A DNA stretch of 45,180 bases from Lachnospiraceae bacterium. Lineage in GTDB: Bacteria > Bacillota > Clostridia > Lachnospirales > Lachnospiraceae. The stretch lies in assembly GCA_009774395.1 (NCBI GenBank), contig VSNQ01000018.1, positions 1-45,180 of the forward strand. Reading direction: 5' to 3'. The position numbers and the translations under genes were made by a program. Below the pieces are notes generated by a model. It made no database searches. It was not told the DNA's origin and saw nothing but the letters and a program-made list of their open reading frames with translations. Below, piece by piece: positions 33,201 to 42,284 of this stretch (positions are counted from its first letter, which is position 1; every line of letters starts with the position of its first letter).

Positions 33201-35990
33201 ATGAATCGGATAAGAGGATCTTTGACTGCGAAGATAATCGCATGGATATTGTTTTTTTCAGGAATTGCAGGAACGCTTTTTTTCGGTGCAATTATGGTCG
33301 TTGGTGTAACGGAAGATTTTTTTCAAATACCTTATGAGGAAGAAAAAGAGCGAATACTTCGCAATATCAATGAAAATTATTCGTTAAAAGCATTTCAGGA
33401 AAAAGAATTTGCACAAAATGCTTCCAACTTAGCAGAATTGGGGTTTCGGTACGGCATTATAGAAAATAAAAATCAGGATTTAAGAGAAATGGATTTAAAT
33501 AATCCTGATACTTATATTCAAAGCAATTTTTTTATGGAGGGTTTTAAACAAGAGATCAATGCGGAAGATTTGTTTTATTGTCAGATATTTCAGTACAGCA
33601 GCGGTTCACGTAATGGGAATATATCAATGAATTATAGAGGAACATATAAAGAATATATGCAGGACAGAGAGGCAATTCAGAAAATAAATGAAGCGGATGG
33701 CTGGGGAAATAAAAATACAGCAGAATTGCCCGAATCTTATGAAGATATGATCGTTTATAATCCAGACGGCAGAACTAGTTATTACCATACCGAAGAAGGA
33801 AATACAAAGGAATGGCTGGGACTTTACGCGGACAAAATATGTTATGATACAAGCGGAGGAATTTTTTATTACCATGCCGAAGGGGAATATTATCCAGTAC
33901 AGAATATTTGTCTTACGTATGAAACAGATCAGAAAACATATCAATATAATTATGTTTATGATTTTGAGAAAAAAGCATATAAATATATGGATACATCTGT
34001 GATAGGGGAAGCAGAGTTTGAAGAAACAACGATAGATGAACGGTTTCAGGAAGAGGTGGAAGAAAATCCTGAACAAAATATGTTAGCGCAAGAAAACGAA
34101 ACAGAATTAGGAAGCGAAATCAAATCAGAAAGCGAAACGAAATTAGAAAGCGAAATGGAATCAGAAAGCGAAACAGAATCAGTAAACGAAACAGAAACTG
34201 AAACCAGTACGGGAGAAAGAACAATTCAGCAGATTCTTACAGGAGAAGGAAAGAAAGGATTTGTTACCTTTCAGCAGCTTGATAATACAGGCTTTTCTTA
34301 TAATAATTGGGGAGAGATCTTGCTGGATGATATTCGTTATCTACAGGCAGAAGAATTAACATTCATTAATTCAAAGAATATATCCAAACAGGAGTTCAGC
34401 GATGCGACAGAATATTATCTAAACGAAAATTATACTTTAATGCTTTCTACACCAGTAGAGCGGAATGTGTATTGGGTAGTATCGTTGATTTCAGAAAATG
34501 TAACAGAAGGATTCATTCAAGGTGGATATGCACAGGAATTTTTACTGATAGATATACTTTATTACTTTGGAGAGAGTGCGCTTGTGGGATTGGTGCTTTT
34601 TGGAATCTTAGCGTTTGCGGCGTTTGTATTTTTAATGGCGGCAGCAGGGCATCGGAAATATAGGGAGGAAATTGTATTATTGCCATTTCCGGATAAAATT
34701 CCGTTTGATATTTGGACTGTAGCAGTATTTTTGGTGGCAGCAGGGCTTGTTGTAATGCTGCGTTTGATTATTCATATAAATATGGAAGATCTTGTTTTGC
34801 TATTAAGTATGGTTGCAATAGTACTATTAGTGGGGGCAGGGATTGCGTTATGGTATTTATTGGGCTTTAGTGTAAGAATTAAGTATGGGAAATGGTGGCA
34901 GAATACTATATGTTATATAGTGTTAAAATGGATTAATGTGCGTATCCGCGGCTTTTGTTCTTTGATAAGCCAAAATATTGGTATTTTGTGGAAACTGCTT
35001 GGTGTGTATGGAATTTTGTCGTTTGTAGAATGGATACTATTATTGGCGATTTGGTCACAAAACGGAGTATTATTTTTGTGGATTATAGAGAAGGCAGTTG
35101 TTTTGCTTCTGCTTGTTTTGCTGGTGCTGCAGATGCGTGATTTACAGGAAGGCAGCAGGCATCTTGCACAAGGGGATCTGCAGTACTGTATTAATACCGA
35201 TAAGATGTTCTGGGAGTGCAAAAAACATGGAGAAAATCTAAATCAAATCGGAGAGGGTATGTCGAAGGCAGTAGAGGAACGCATGAAAAGTGAGCGTCTG
35301 AAAACGGAATTGATTACGAATGTATCTCACGATATTAAAACACCGCTCACTTCTATTATTAACTATGTGGATCTTTTGCAGAAAGAGGAATTGCATAATG
35401 AAAAGGCTGCGGAATATTTGGAAGTGCTCGAACGGCAGTCCTCAAAGTTAAAGAAATTAATTGAGGACTTGGTCGAAGCGTCGAAAGCGTCATCCGGAAA
35501 TATATCCGTTGTAAAGGAGGAGTTGGATGTTGGCGTTTTTCTGATACAGACAGTAGGGGAATTTGAGGAGAAACTTTCTGCCGCTGGCTTGGAATTAATT
35601 ATCAATAAACCAGAAGAAACATTTTATATTTTAGCTGACGGAAGGCATCTATGGCGTGTGGTGGACAATCTAATGAATAATATTTGCAAATATGCACAAC
35701 CCCATTCCAGAGTGTATGTCAATCTTGGAACACAGTCAGAGTATGTTGAGATTACATTCCGCAATATGTCAAAGTTTCCGCTGAATATCAGCAGTGATGA
35801 ATTGACAGAGCGTTTTGTGCGCGGTGATAAGTCCAGAAATACAGAAGGGCATGGACTGGGACTTTCAATAGCCAAGAGCCTTGTTGAAATTATGGGAGGA
35901 GAACTGCAAATTGTAATTGACGGAGATTTATTTAAAGTCATTTTACAATTTCAAAGAAAAGTGCATTTTGATAGGGAGAAAAATATATAG
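33201..35990 (+). CDS. Sensor histidine kinase with large extracellular domain (929 aa)
   Basis: The kinase partner of the response regulator. One membrane helix at ~12-36, then a large outside domain (~40-435), then about five membrane helices (~440-665), a linker, and the kinase core: H-box SHDIKTPLTSIINY with phospho-acceptor H710, N-box NLMNNICKYA, and G-box GHGLGLSIAKSL near the end. The outside domain carries a Glu/Ser/Thr-rich low-complexity stretch (about residues 298-338) made of SETE-like units, a likely flexible spacer. No HAMP domain is obvious. ATG 33201 has GAAGGGATGAGG upstream. A terminator-like hairpin follows at 36233. The number of helices and outside-domain size are unusual for a plain VanS-type kinase. 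Confidence 0.9.
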   Translation: MNRIRGSLTAKIIAWILFFSGIAGTLFFGAIMVVGVTEDFFQIPYEEEKERILRNINENYSLKAFQEKEFAQNASNLAELGFRYGIIENKNQDLREMDLNNPDTYIQSNFFMEGFKQEINAEDLFYCQIFQYSSGSRNGNISMNYRGTYKEYMQDREAIQKINEADGWGNKNTAELPESYEDMIVYNPDGRTSYYHTEEGNTKEWLGLYADKICYDTSGGIFYYHAEGEYYPVQNICLTYETDQKTYQYNYVYDFEKKAYKYMDTSVIGEAEFEETTIDERFQEEVEENPEQNMLAQENETELGSEIKSESETKLESEMESESETESVNETETETSTGERTIQQILTGEGKKGFVTFQQLDNTGFSYNNWGEILLDDIRYLQAEELTFINSKNISKQEFSDATEYYLNENYTLMLSTPVERNVYWVVSLISENVTEGFIQGGYAQEFLLIDILYYFGESALVGLVLFGILAFAAFVFLMAAAGHRKYREEIVLLPFPDKIPFDIWTVAVFLVAAGLVVMLRLIIHINMEDLVLLLSMVAIVLLVGAGIALWYLLGFSVRIKYGKWWQNTICYIVLKWINVRIRGFCSLISQNIGILWKLLGVYGILSFVEWILLLAIWSQNGVLFLWIIEKAVVLLLLVLLVLQMRDLQEGSRHLAQGDLQYCINTDKMFWECKKHGENLNQIGEGMSKAVEERMKSERLKTELITNVSHDIKTPLTSIINYVDLLQKEELHNEKAAEYLEVLERQSSKLKKLIEDLVEASKASSGNISVVKEELDVGVFLIQTVGEFEEKLSAAGLELIINKPEETFYILADGRHLWRVVDNLMNNICKYAQPHSRVYVNLGTQSEYVEITFRNMSKFPLNISSDELTERFVRGDKSRNTEGHGLGLSIAKSLVEIMGGELQIVIDGDLFKVILQFQRKVHFDREKNI

Positions 35991-36078
35991 TTCCTAAGTA
36001 TCGAAATGACTGACGCTAAGTATACTATATGCACACCGTCGCATAAAGGAAAATTGTTGTTTTTCGGCTGGCGCAACT

Positions 36079-36176
36079 GGGGCTGTCGCATTAAGGAAAA
36101 TGTATACAAGATAGCATAATACCATGCTGTGTTTTATACAATATCTTGTATCATCAAAGCTTATTGCGACAGCCTC
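36079..36176 (-). repeat. MITE-like inverted-repeat element A, copy 4
   Basis: GGGGCTGTCGCATTAAGG (36079) faces GCTTATTGCGACAGCCTC (to 36176), with inner ATACAAGATA / ATATCTTGTAT. Its reverse complement lines up along its whole length with copy 2. Lies after the sensor kinase. Confidence 0.85.
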
Positions 36177-36181
36177 AGTAT

Positions 36182-36500
36182 AACTACCCGGTTACTATTC
36201 ACACCCACGCCAAAGTAGTGGGAATCATGCGCCAAAATGCTAAAAGCTTTCGCTTTTTTACTTTAGCATTTTGCGTGCAAAGTCTGTTATAATTCACACC
36301 TCAGTAACTTATAAGCTAATAAAAACTGGCATGAGTGTGAATTGTAACACTACCCGTAACAGTTCAGGTAGGTCTGCGCATTTACTGCGCTGACCGTAAT
36401 AAAATGTAGTGGTTGGAGGTATCCAGCCCATCGCGAAGCGATTTCTAATGGCTGGATACGTAACAGTTCAATGGGTTATCTGAACTGTTAACACTACCCG
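36182..36500. repeat. Dense array of nested hairpins (repeat D region)
   Basis: The outer arms GTTACTATTCACACCCACGCC (36191-36211) and the inverted 36328-36348 form a long imperfect stem; a second copy of the arm lies at 36286-36302. Inside is a 12-bp stem (36233-36273). After it come GGTCTGCGCA / TGCGCTGACC (36371-36395), TATCCAGCC / GGCTGGATA (36420-36458) with inner ATCGC-GAA-GCGAT, and AACAGTTCA / TGAACTGTT (36462-36489). The motif ACTACCCG recurs three times. There is no open frame. It looks like a repetitive extragenic (REP/BIME-like) cluster. Confidence 0.7.
36233..36273 (+). terminator. Strong stem-loop, likely terminator of the two-component operon
   Basis: CAAAATGCTAAA (36233-36244) and TTTAGCATTTTG (36262-36273) are a perfect 12-bp inverted repeat; a smaller AAAGC-TTTC-GCTTT hairpin with a T-run nests in the loop. 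It lies ~240 bases after the kinase stop. Confidence 0.5.
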
Positions 36501-36631
36501 ATTCGGAATATATTGGAAATCCTTGTATCTGATTGACAAAAAATTGCCAAGTTGCTATAATAAAAACACTTTGAGAAATACAGGAAAAATTGGGACAGGC
36601 ATCTTGGCAATGTTCCTAGAAGGGCAGGTAC

Positions 36632-38458
36632 ATGAGGAAGAAAAAACGAACAGGGAAAATATGGATGCTTCTGTGGATAGGCGTATTGACAGGCAGTATG
36701 GGATTGCAGGCTTATGCCGCAGAAGCGGCCTGCTTGGAAAGCCAGACAACACAGGCAGTAAGAATGATGCAAGAAATACAAAGTAAACAGACCGCCGAAA
36801 CCATGCAGGAAATACAAAGTGAACAGACCGCTGAAATCATGCAGGAAATACAGAGTGAACAGGCAGTTGAAACTATGCAGGAAATACAAGGTACGCAGAC
36901 CGCTCAAACAGTGCAGGAAATACAAAGTGAACAGGCAGCCGAAACTGTACAGAATACACAGACAGCGCAGCCTGCGTCAGCTATGCAGCAGTCTATAGGC
37001 AATCTAGTTCAGCCCGCAGAAATAACTCAAGATATTAATTCTGTACTGACAGCACAGTCAGGGTGGGCATACTTGCAGACGTCGCAACCAGCAAGTCAAA
37101 CGACGTGTACAGTGGATAAAAACGGAACAGTTACATATCAGGCAGTTTTTGCAGCGCCAATTGTTTGTGACAATAATATATTATACTTATTTGAATTGGC
37201 ACCTTATGAATATGAGATTACTGCGCAAACTCCTATAATTGACAATATGCCGTTAGAGCAGATGACAGCAGACGGATTACAGGTGGAATTTACTTTCCCA
37301 GTAAATTTCAGAACCGCACAAACCAGGCTGTACTCTAAGTTCGCAATCGGCATTCGGTCAGGCGGAATGGTGAAAATGTTAACGCAGCCAATGTATATTA
37401 CCAATCCAGAAGCATTGGCGTGGAATACCTTAATGCGTTATCCGCGATCTAAAAAAACAACGCAGGGGCAGGATTTTATTAATCTATTTCTGGATGACAG
37501 TTATGGACCGGAAATTGGGTGGATTTACAAGACAATCCAGGTGATGAACACCGGAGCAAGCGAAACGCTGACGCATCCAATGTCAAGAGCAGCAGCGCGT
37601 GCAGAGGACACGCACCGTGTCAAACCGAAATATTATATGCTGAATGCTTCGGATGCTGAAGGTGTGGAGGCGCTTGTGGAGAAAATGGAGTATTATACGG
37701 CAAACTCCAAAGGTGGCGAGAATTGGATTATTGGCAATGAAGTAAATGTGCGCACATGGAATTATATGGCGTGGACAGACTGGGAGAATTATATTCGAGA
37801 ATATGCGCAAGCGTTCCGCGTAGCATATAATGCAATTATGAGTACCAACGCAAATGCAAGAGTTTATGTGTGTATTGATCAATATTGGGATAAAAATTTG
37901 ACACCAGAATCCGCAGAATATTTTGAAGTAATAGATGGGAAGGACTTTTTAATGCAGTTTGATGCAGCAATAAAAGAGGGCGGTGATATTCCTTGGGGAC
38001 TGGCGCAGCATCCATATGCAGCACCGCTGACATACTCGAAATTCTGGGATATGTCTGGCTGCAAAAACGGTGATATTTATGCCCAGCAAGTGGAGTCCGG
38101 ACAATATATTACTTGTCAGAATTTATCGGTGTTAACAGACTTTATGCAGACACCACAAATGCTTGCACCAGATGGGAGCGTAAGGCATATTATTTTAAGT
38201 GAAGTTGGCTATACCAATGCACAGGGAACAGAAGTGCAGGCCGCGGCACTTGGTGCTTCCTATGTGGCGGCGCGGGATAATCCGTTTATTGACGAGATTA
38301 TCTATCTTTTGGAATACAGTGAGCCGAAAGTGGATACAAGGCTTTCTGGTATTTCGCAGGAACTATATCAAAATATGGACGGCGTAAATGCAAAACAATA
38401 TCTGGAATGGGCAAAATCTTTTATTGGAATAACGGATTGGTCTGAAATTCTGCGCTAA
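36632..38458 (+). CDS. Secreted DUF5722-like protein (608 aa)
   Basis: The signal peptide is clear: basic start MRKKKRTGKIW, hydrophobic core, and a cleavage site after LQAYA (about residue 29). Residues ~46-105 are five 12-residue tandem repeats (MQEIQSEQTAET-like), a flexible spacer. From ~140 a folded domain follows. Its C-terminal half (~260-608) has patterns of a TIM-barrel glycosidase: WIIGNEVNVRTWNYMAW with an N-E pair like the acid/base of clan GH-A, and IILSEVGYT with a possible nucleophile glutamate. This matches DUF5722 proteins as I know them. AGAAGGGCAGG precedes ATG 36632. No sortase or anchor motif is seen. Likely an exported carbohydrate-active protein; substrate unknown. The family call is moderately sure. 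Confidence 0.7.
   Translation: MRKKKRTGKIWMLLWIGVLTGSMGLQAYAAEAACLESQTTQAVRMMQEIQSKQTAETMQEIQSEQTAEIMQEIQSEQAVETMQEIQGTQTAQTVQEIQSEQAAETVQNTQTAQPASAMQQSIGNLVQPAEITQDINSVLTAQSGWAYLQTSQPASQTTCTVDKNGTVTYQAVFAAPIVCDNNILYLFELAPYEYEITAQTPIIDNMPLEQMTADGLQVEFTFPVNFRTAQTRLYSKFAIGIRSGGMVKMLTQPMYITNPEALAWNTLMRYPRSKKTTQGQDFINLFLDDSYGPEIGWIYKTIQVMNTGASETLTHPMSRAAARAEDTHRVKPKYYMLNASDAEGVEALVEKMEYYTANSKGGENWIIGNEVNVRTWNYMAWTDWENYIREYAQAFRVAYNAIMSTNANARVYVCIDQYWDKNLTPESAEYFEVIDGKDFLMQFDAAIKEGGDIPWGLAQHPYAAPLTYSKFWDMSGCKNGDIYAQQVESGQYITCQNLSVLTDFMQTPQMLAPDGSVRHIILSEVGYTNAQGTEVQAAALGASYVAARDNPFIDEIIYLLEYSEPKVDTRLSGISQELYQNMDGVNAKQYLEWAKSFIGITDWSEILR
36767..36946 (+). repeat. Five 36-bp tandem repeats in the DUF5722-like gene
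   Basis: Units start at 36767, 36803, 36839, 36875 and 36911, each opening (A/G)TGCA(A/G)GAAATACA. They stay in frame and encode Q/E/T-rich 12-residue units. A sixth partial unit begins at 36947. Copy number is likely to vary between strains. Confidence 0.85.
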
Positions 38459-38480
38459 TAGAATACATTCGATTATATAG

Positions 38481-38523
38481 AGTCGGGTAAAAATGCTTAA
38501 AAAATGGGCATATTTACCCGACT
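38481..38523 (+). terminator. Hairpin between the DUF5722-like and GGDEF genes
   Basis: AGTCGGGTAAA (38481-38491) and TTTACCCGACT (38513-38523) pair perfectly over 11 bp, with inner AATGC / GCAT. No T-run follows, so it may be a weak terminator or an mRNA-stabilising hairpin; the next ATG is 24 bases on. Confidence 0.5.
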
Positions 38524-38546
38524 GATTGTAATAGAGGGGAAAATAC

Positions 38547-41500
38547 ATGAATGTTAATTTATATGAAATTATAAGGGACAGGCTGTTATTTGAATCAGAA
38601 AAAGGGGCAAAAAAGGGAAGCAACAGCTTTCTTTTAATGAAGCATTATAATACGCTGGCATTTGGAGAAGCGGATAAAAAGAAGGTGGAGCAGAGAGAGC
38701 CGCATACCTTTGTGCATCTACATGAATACAAACTGACGAAGCTGGTCGGTGTATTTGAACCCTTTTTGGACTATGCAAGGAAGATGCTCAAACAATGTTC
38801 TGACGAGGAAATCGACAAGATATTAGATCAGTGTGCCGTTTACAGCCTTCATAAATCTGTGCTGAAAAGTTTTCTTAGAACTGGGGTTTGTGTTCGAGAG
38901 GAGGCGCTTTTAATTGACGAAGTTGCATTTGAACAGGAGAAAATTGCAACTGCTGTTGTAAATTTGCTGCAATATATCGCTGGAGAAAATAAAATTGTTT
39001 TTCTGCTAAATGAGCTTCAGTATGCAAGCGGTTCTGCATTTCATGTGATCCACAATATGATGGAGGATGAAACCTGCAAAAATATCTTGGTAGTAGCGAC
39101 ATATAATGAAGCAAAAATGCCGCTGCCGCATATTGTCCCATTGTGGAATCGGTTTTATCGTTTTTTGACGGATCGGGAGAGTATTTTGGAAACAAGTCAT
39201 GGGTCTAGTTACCAAAATGAAAGCCTTGCCAATACATTTCAGTTAAATACAAGAGATATTGAAGGCGATATTATTAAGGTGAAAAATCTGCTGCTGGGTT
39301 TGGATTTTTCTCATTCGCATTACTATCTGGAAATTATGTACAAAATGATTACAGTGGAAGCTATGGAAGTGGAACAGCAGTATCATAGAAGGATTTTGGA
39401 GTTATATATTTTGGTTTCTATTTATACACAGGACTTTTCACAGGCGCTGCTTTTATGCGAGAAAATGCGGGAAATGGAAGTACCAGGTGCAGATGTCAAT
39501 TTGGATTTCCGGTATCAGTATTTTATGGGGCTGGCGCATATGTATAACGGAAAACTGGACGAAGCGCTGGCGTATGCTGAAAACTGCCTTGCGATAGCCG
39601 AGCGGTATAAGGATGAATTTCGGGTATTTGAGTCGAAGATTTTATATGTAATGGTACAGATGGCAGGGTGGCATAATATTTTCTTCTGTGCCAACGACTT
39701 GAAAATTGATGAAGAAATTATTCATCTTGCCAAAAAGTATCATTATTGGAACCACCTTGCGCATATTTATGTATATGCCTATGATAACGATCCGGCACTG
39801 TTTGCGGATGAAACAAAACTTGAGGAGCGTCTGGTGCATTTCAATCAGGGAATTGATATTATGAAACGTCTTGGAAATGCATATTTTATGATGGAAGCAT
39901 ATCAGAACAACATAATGATTGCTTCCACAAACGGATTTTTTAAGACGGCGAGTTATTATTATGGGAAATGTCATGAAATGGTATGCGGAAAAAGTGAACA
40001 TGAGGAGGCGATGATTTATAACGGCGTCGGATATATTTCTTCTGCAATGGAGGATTATGATAAGGCATCGGACTGCTACCATAAGGCGCTTACTATTTTT
40101 TTGTCATTGGAGGAGATTGACTATGTAGGTGAAACGCTCTACAATATGGCAATTAACTGTATTATGGCACAGGATTACAAAAGCGCGTATCAGTATCTGG
40201 AAATTGCGTTTCGTATTGTAAAGGATATGAAGATGAACAGCCTGCGGGTATGCAATATTTCAAAACTTGCGGGACTTATGGCGATTTGCAGTTATTATAT
40301 GGGAAATGATTTAATGTGCGCGGTATATACGGAAAAGACCCAATTATTTTTGGAGCATATTATTGGGCGCTGCGAGGAAACAGATCATCAGAAAATGATA
40401 CATGACTATACAACTTGTAAGGATGATTTGTTTATCTATTATTATATCGTAGGCGTTCAGTCAATGCGAAAAGGGGATTATCACGAGGCGCTGAAGAATT
40501 TTGAGATGGCAGCAGGCTGTATTGACATTTCTGTGGGAAACCAGTTTTATATTTTTCACCAATATATTACGGAACTGGCGAAGCTGTATCGCCTAATGGG
40601 ACGTGAGGAGGATGCTGTTCAGCGTTTGAAAGGTGCGATTGCTTTTTACCAGCAACAGGGATGTAAACAGAAAGTTAAGGAATTGCAGGCGCAGCTTACA
40701 GAGGAGTCCGCCTGCAGAGAGCAATATCATTTAGGACTTCCTGCGTTCTTGATTCGTGAGGTAGATGATGTACTGCGTCATGCAGCAGTTTTTAAGGAGA
40801 ACCAAGAGCAGCAAAAGCGCATGGTATTTGTTTCGGCTTGGCAGAAAATGGTCGAGATTACGGATAAAAAGAAAGAAGATTTAGTAGAAACAGCAGTAAA
40901 TGCGTTTATTCACAACTTTAATATTGACAAAATGCTGCTGATAAAATACTATGAGGGGCAGCCAGAAGAAATTTTTAACAATATGGGATATGCATTTGTA
41001 GGTGAACGGCGTGAAAAAATAGAAAACTTTTTCTATCGGAATCGTCTAGGTGTTGTTACGTCTAAGATTAACAACAATTATATTGATTATCTGGATATTG
41101 TAATGCATTTTGATAAAAATAAAATTTGCTCGATTATCGGGATACCTTTTTACTATAATGATTCTTTAAAAGCAATAATGATTGCGTATATCGAAATGAA
41201 AGAAAACTGGCATACGCTGTCGAATCGCTATCTATTAGATGATGGGGACTATGCGATATTTGAATTTCTAATGCGGCAGCTTTTGACAGCGGTGGATATG
41301 CTGGAAGCAAATGAAAAAATCCGACAGATGAATGATAAGTTGAACTATTTGGCAGTAACGGATAAACTGACAGGCTTATACAACCGAGAGGGATTTTATT
41401 TAAATATCGAAATGCTGATACATAAAGGTTCGGCGGATCAGATGCAGCCAATTACTGTAATGTATATTGACTTGGATAACTTTAAACATTATAACGATAC

Positions 41501-41897
41501 ATATGGGCATGGTGTCGGTGATATTATATTAATGGAAATGGCGGATATTTTCCGAAGGGAAGTTGGCAAGGAGGGTTTTGTAACGCGTTATGGCGGCGAC
41601 GAATTTCTGGCGACATTTTTCACGGATGAACGCAGACGCATTGAGGAGGCGGCACAGCGGATTTATGCAGCAATCGAAGCGGCGGACGGATTTGAATCAA
41701 TTATTAAGGAGAAGTTAAAAAAGGCGGTTAAAATTCCCAAAGCGGAACGGATTTCCTGCTCTATTGGCATTAGCTATGTCAATTCCCTGCATAGTGACGA
41801 GGAGTTGGAGCAAATGATTAAGGAAGCGGATAAGGCTTTATATGAAGTTAAGAGGTCAGGTAAAGGGGTTCATAAGTTTTACGCACTAAAGCACTAA
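38547..41897 (+). CDS. TPR-GGDEF diguanylate cyclase with degenerate AAA-like N-terminus (1116 aa)
   Basis: A large signalling protein. Residues ~1-220 resemble the nucleotide-binding part of MalT/STAND-type proteins: KIVFLLNELQYASGSAFHV fits the Walker B strand, but no P-loop precedes it, so ATP binding is probably lost. Residues ~240-730 are helical TPR-like repeats (for example YFMGLAHMYNGKLDEALAYA, YNGVGYISSAMEDYDKASDC). A GAF-like region (~770-935) follows. The C-terminal GGDEF domain (~950-1113) has an intact GGDEF at 1016-1020 with DKLTGLYNREGF and IDLDNFKHYND; there is no RxxD inhibitory site five residues before it. It should make cyclic di-GMP, controlled by the TPR part. AGAGGGG precedes ATG 38547. 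No membrane helix is seen. Confidence 0.85.
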   Translation: MNVNLYEIIRDRLLFESEKGAKKGSNSFLLMKHYNTLAFGEADKKKVEQREPHTFVHLHEYKLTKLVGVFEPFLDYARKMLKQCSDEEIDKILDQCAVYSLHKSVLKSFLRTGVCVREEALLIDEVAFEQEKIATAVVNLLQYIAGENKIVFLLNELQYASGSAFHVIHNMMEDETCKNILVVATYNEAKMPLPHIVPLWNRFYRFLTDRESILETSHGSSYQNESLANTFQLNTRDIEGDIIKVKNLLLGLDFSHSHYYLEIMYKMITVEAMEVEQQYHRRILELYILVSIYTQDFSQALLLCEKMREMEVPGADVNLDFRYQYFMGLAHMYNGKLDEALAYAENCLAIAERYKDEFRVFESKILYVMVQMAGWHNIFFCANDLKIDEEIIHLAKKYHYWNHLAHIYVYAYDNDPALFADETKLEERLVHFNQGIDIMKRLGNAYFMMEAYQNNIMIASTNGFFKTASYYYGKCHEMVCGKSEHEEAMIYNGVGYISSAMEDYDKASDCYHKALTIFLSLEEIDYVGETLYNMAINCIMAQDYKSAYQYLEIAFRIVKDMKMNSLRVCNISKLAGLMAICSYYMGNDLMCAVYTEKTQLFLEHIIGRCEETDHQKMIHDYTTCKDDLFIYYYIVGVQSMRKGDYHEALKNFEMAAGCIDISVGNQFYIFHQYITELAKLYRLMGREEDAVQRLKGAIAFYQQQGCKQKVKELQAQLTEESACREQYHLGLPAFLIREVDDVLRHAAVFKENQEQQKRMVFVSAWQKMVEITDKKKEDLVETAVNAFIHNFNIDKMLLIKYYEGQPEEIFNNMGYAFVGERREKIENFFYRNRLGVVTSKINNNYIDYLDIVMHFDKNKICSIIGIPFYYNDSLKAIMIAYIEMKENWHTLSNRYLLDDGDYAIFEFLMRQLLTAVDMLEANEKIRQMNDKLNYLAVTDKLTGLYNREGFYLNIEMLIHKGSADQMQPITVMYIDLDNFKHYNDTYGHGVGDIILMEMADIFRREVGKEGFVTRYGGDEFLATFFTDERRRIEEAAQRIYAAIEAADGFESIIKEKLKKAVKIPKAERISCSIGISYVNSLHSDEELEQMIKEADKALYEVKRSGKGVHKFYALKH

Positions 41898-41964
41898 AAT
41901 TTCTATATGTAAAATAACAAAAAATTTTTGCTAAATCTTAGTAATGTTGAATAAGGTTTAACAG

Positions 41965-41993
41965 TTGATATTTTTTATTGAATAGGGTATACT
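41965..41993 (+). promoter_or_regulatory. Promoter of the 6S RNA
   Basis: TTGATA (41965-41970), a 17-base spacer and TATACT (41988-41993) place the start of transcription near 42000. Confidence 0.75.
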
Positions 41994-41999
41994 AAAATT

Positions 42000-42215
42000 A
42001 ATCTGAAATGTGCGATAACTCCTGTTATTTTGAACCTACATTACTTTAAACGGGATTCCTATATTGCCTGATTAATGTCAAGCCCCCCAGTATGGTCAGG
42101 GGAAGGCAGCGAGATGGTTGCGGTTGCCCACCTAGCGTTGGCTAGGAGTCAAAATACAGGAGCCGGCATTTTGGGGAAGCACGAAAGAAAGGCAGCCTAA
42201 ATAGGCTGCTTTTTT
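42000..42215 (+). ncRNA. ssrS: 6S RNA with terminator
   Basis: The ~180-base body folds as a long rod. GTGC (42010-42013) pairs with GCAC (42179-42182). CTCCTGTTATTTTGA (42019-42033) pairs with TCAAAATACAGGAG (42149-42162) with one bulge. The middle (42034-42148) supplies an open region and further stems such as CCTAGC / GCTAGG. The TTTGAACCTAC stretch after the closing stem is like that of Firmicute 6S RNAs. It ends with a terminator (GCAGCC / GGCTGC, 42192-42209, then T-run). 6S RNA binds the housekeeping RNA polymerase and damps transcription in stationary phase. It has its own promoter at 41965. Identification is from structure and recalled sequence pattern; no covariance model was run. 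Confidence 0.8.
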
Positions 42216-42228
42216 GCGTGCTTTTTTT

Positions 42229-42280
42229 ATGCATATGGGCATTCCAAGGAAGATGCCAATGAAGCTGGCGAGTGCCCAGC
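42229..42280 (+). repeat. Terminator-linked repeat, copy 3
   Basis: ATGCATATGGGCATTCCAAGG starts right after a T-run that follows the 6S RNA terminator and aligns with 2059-2108. Element A copy 5 follows within 5 bases, as copy 1 follows at the first locus. Confidence 0.45.
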
Positions 42281-42284
42281 GCGC

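Noticed and set aside
36494..36925. 143-codon minus-strand frame with repeated FLHxFxxLFTLY units
   Set aside because: The repeats are the antisense of the 36-bp tandem repeats of the secreted protein.
36767..36946. CRISPR-like array in the secreted gene
   Set aside because: The 36-bp units are contiguous, in frame, and have no unique spacers or cas genes.
42000..42215. Riboswitch upstream of the SpoIID-like gene
   Set aside because: The RNA has its own promoter and terminator, a long rod shape and the 6S-like sequence, so it is a stand-alone RNA.
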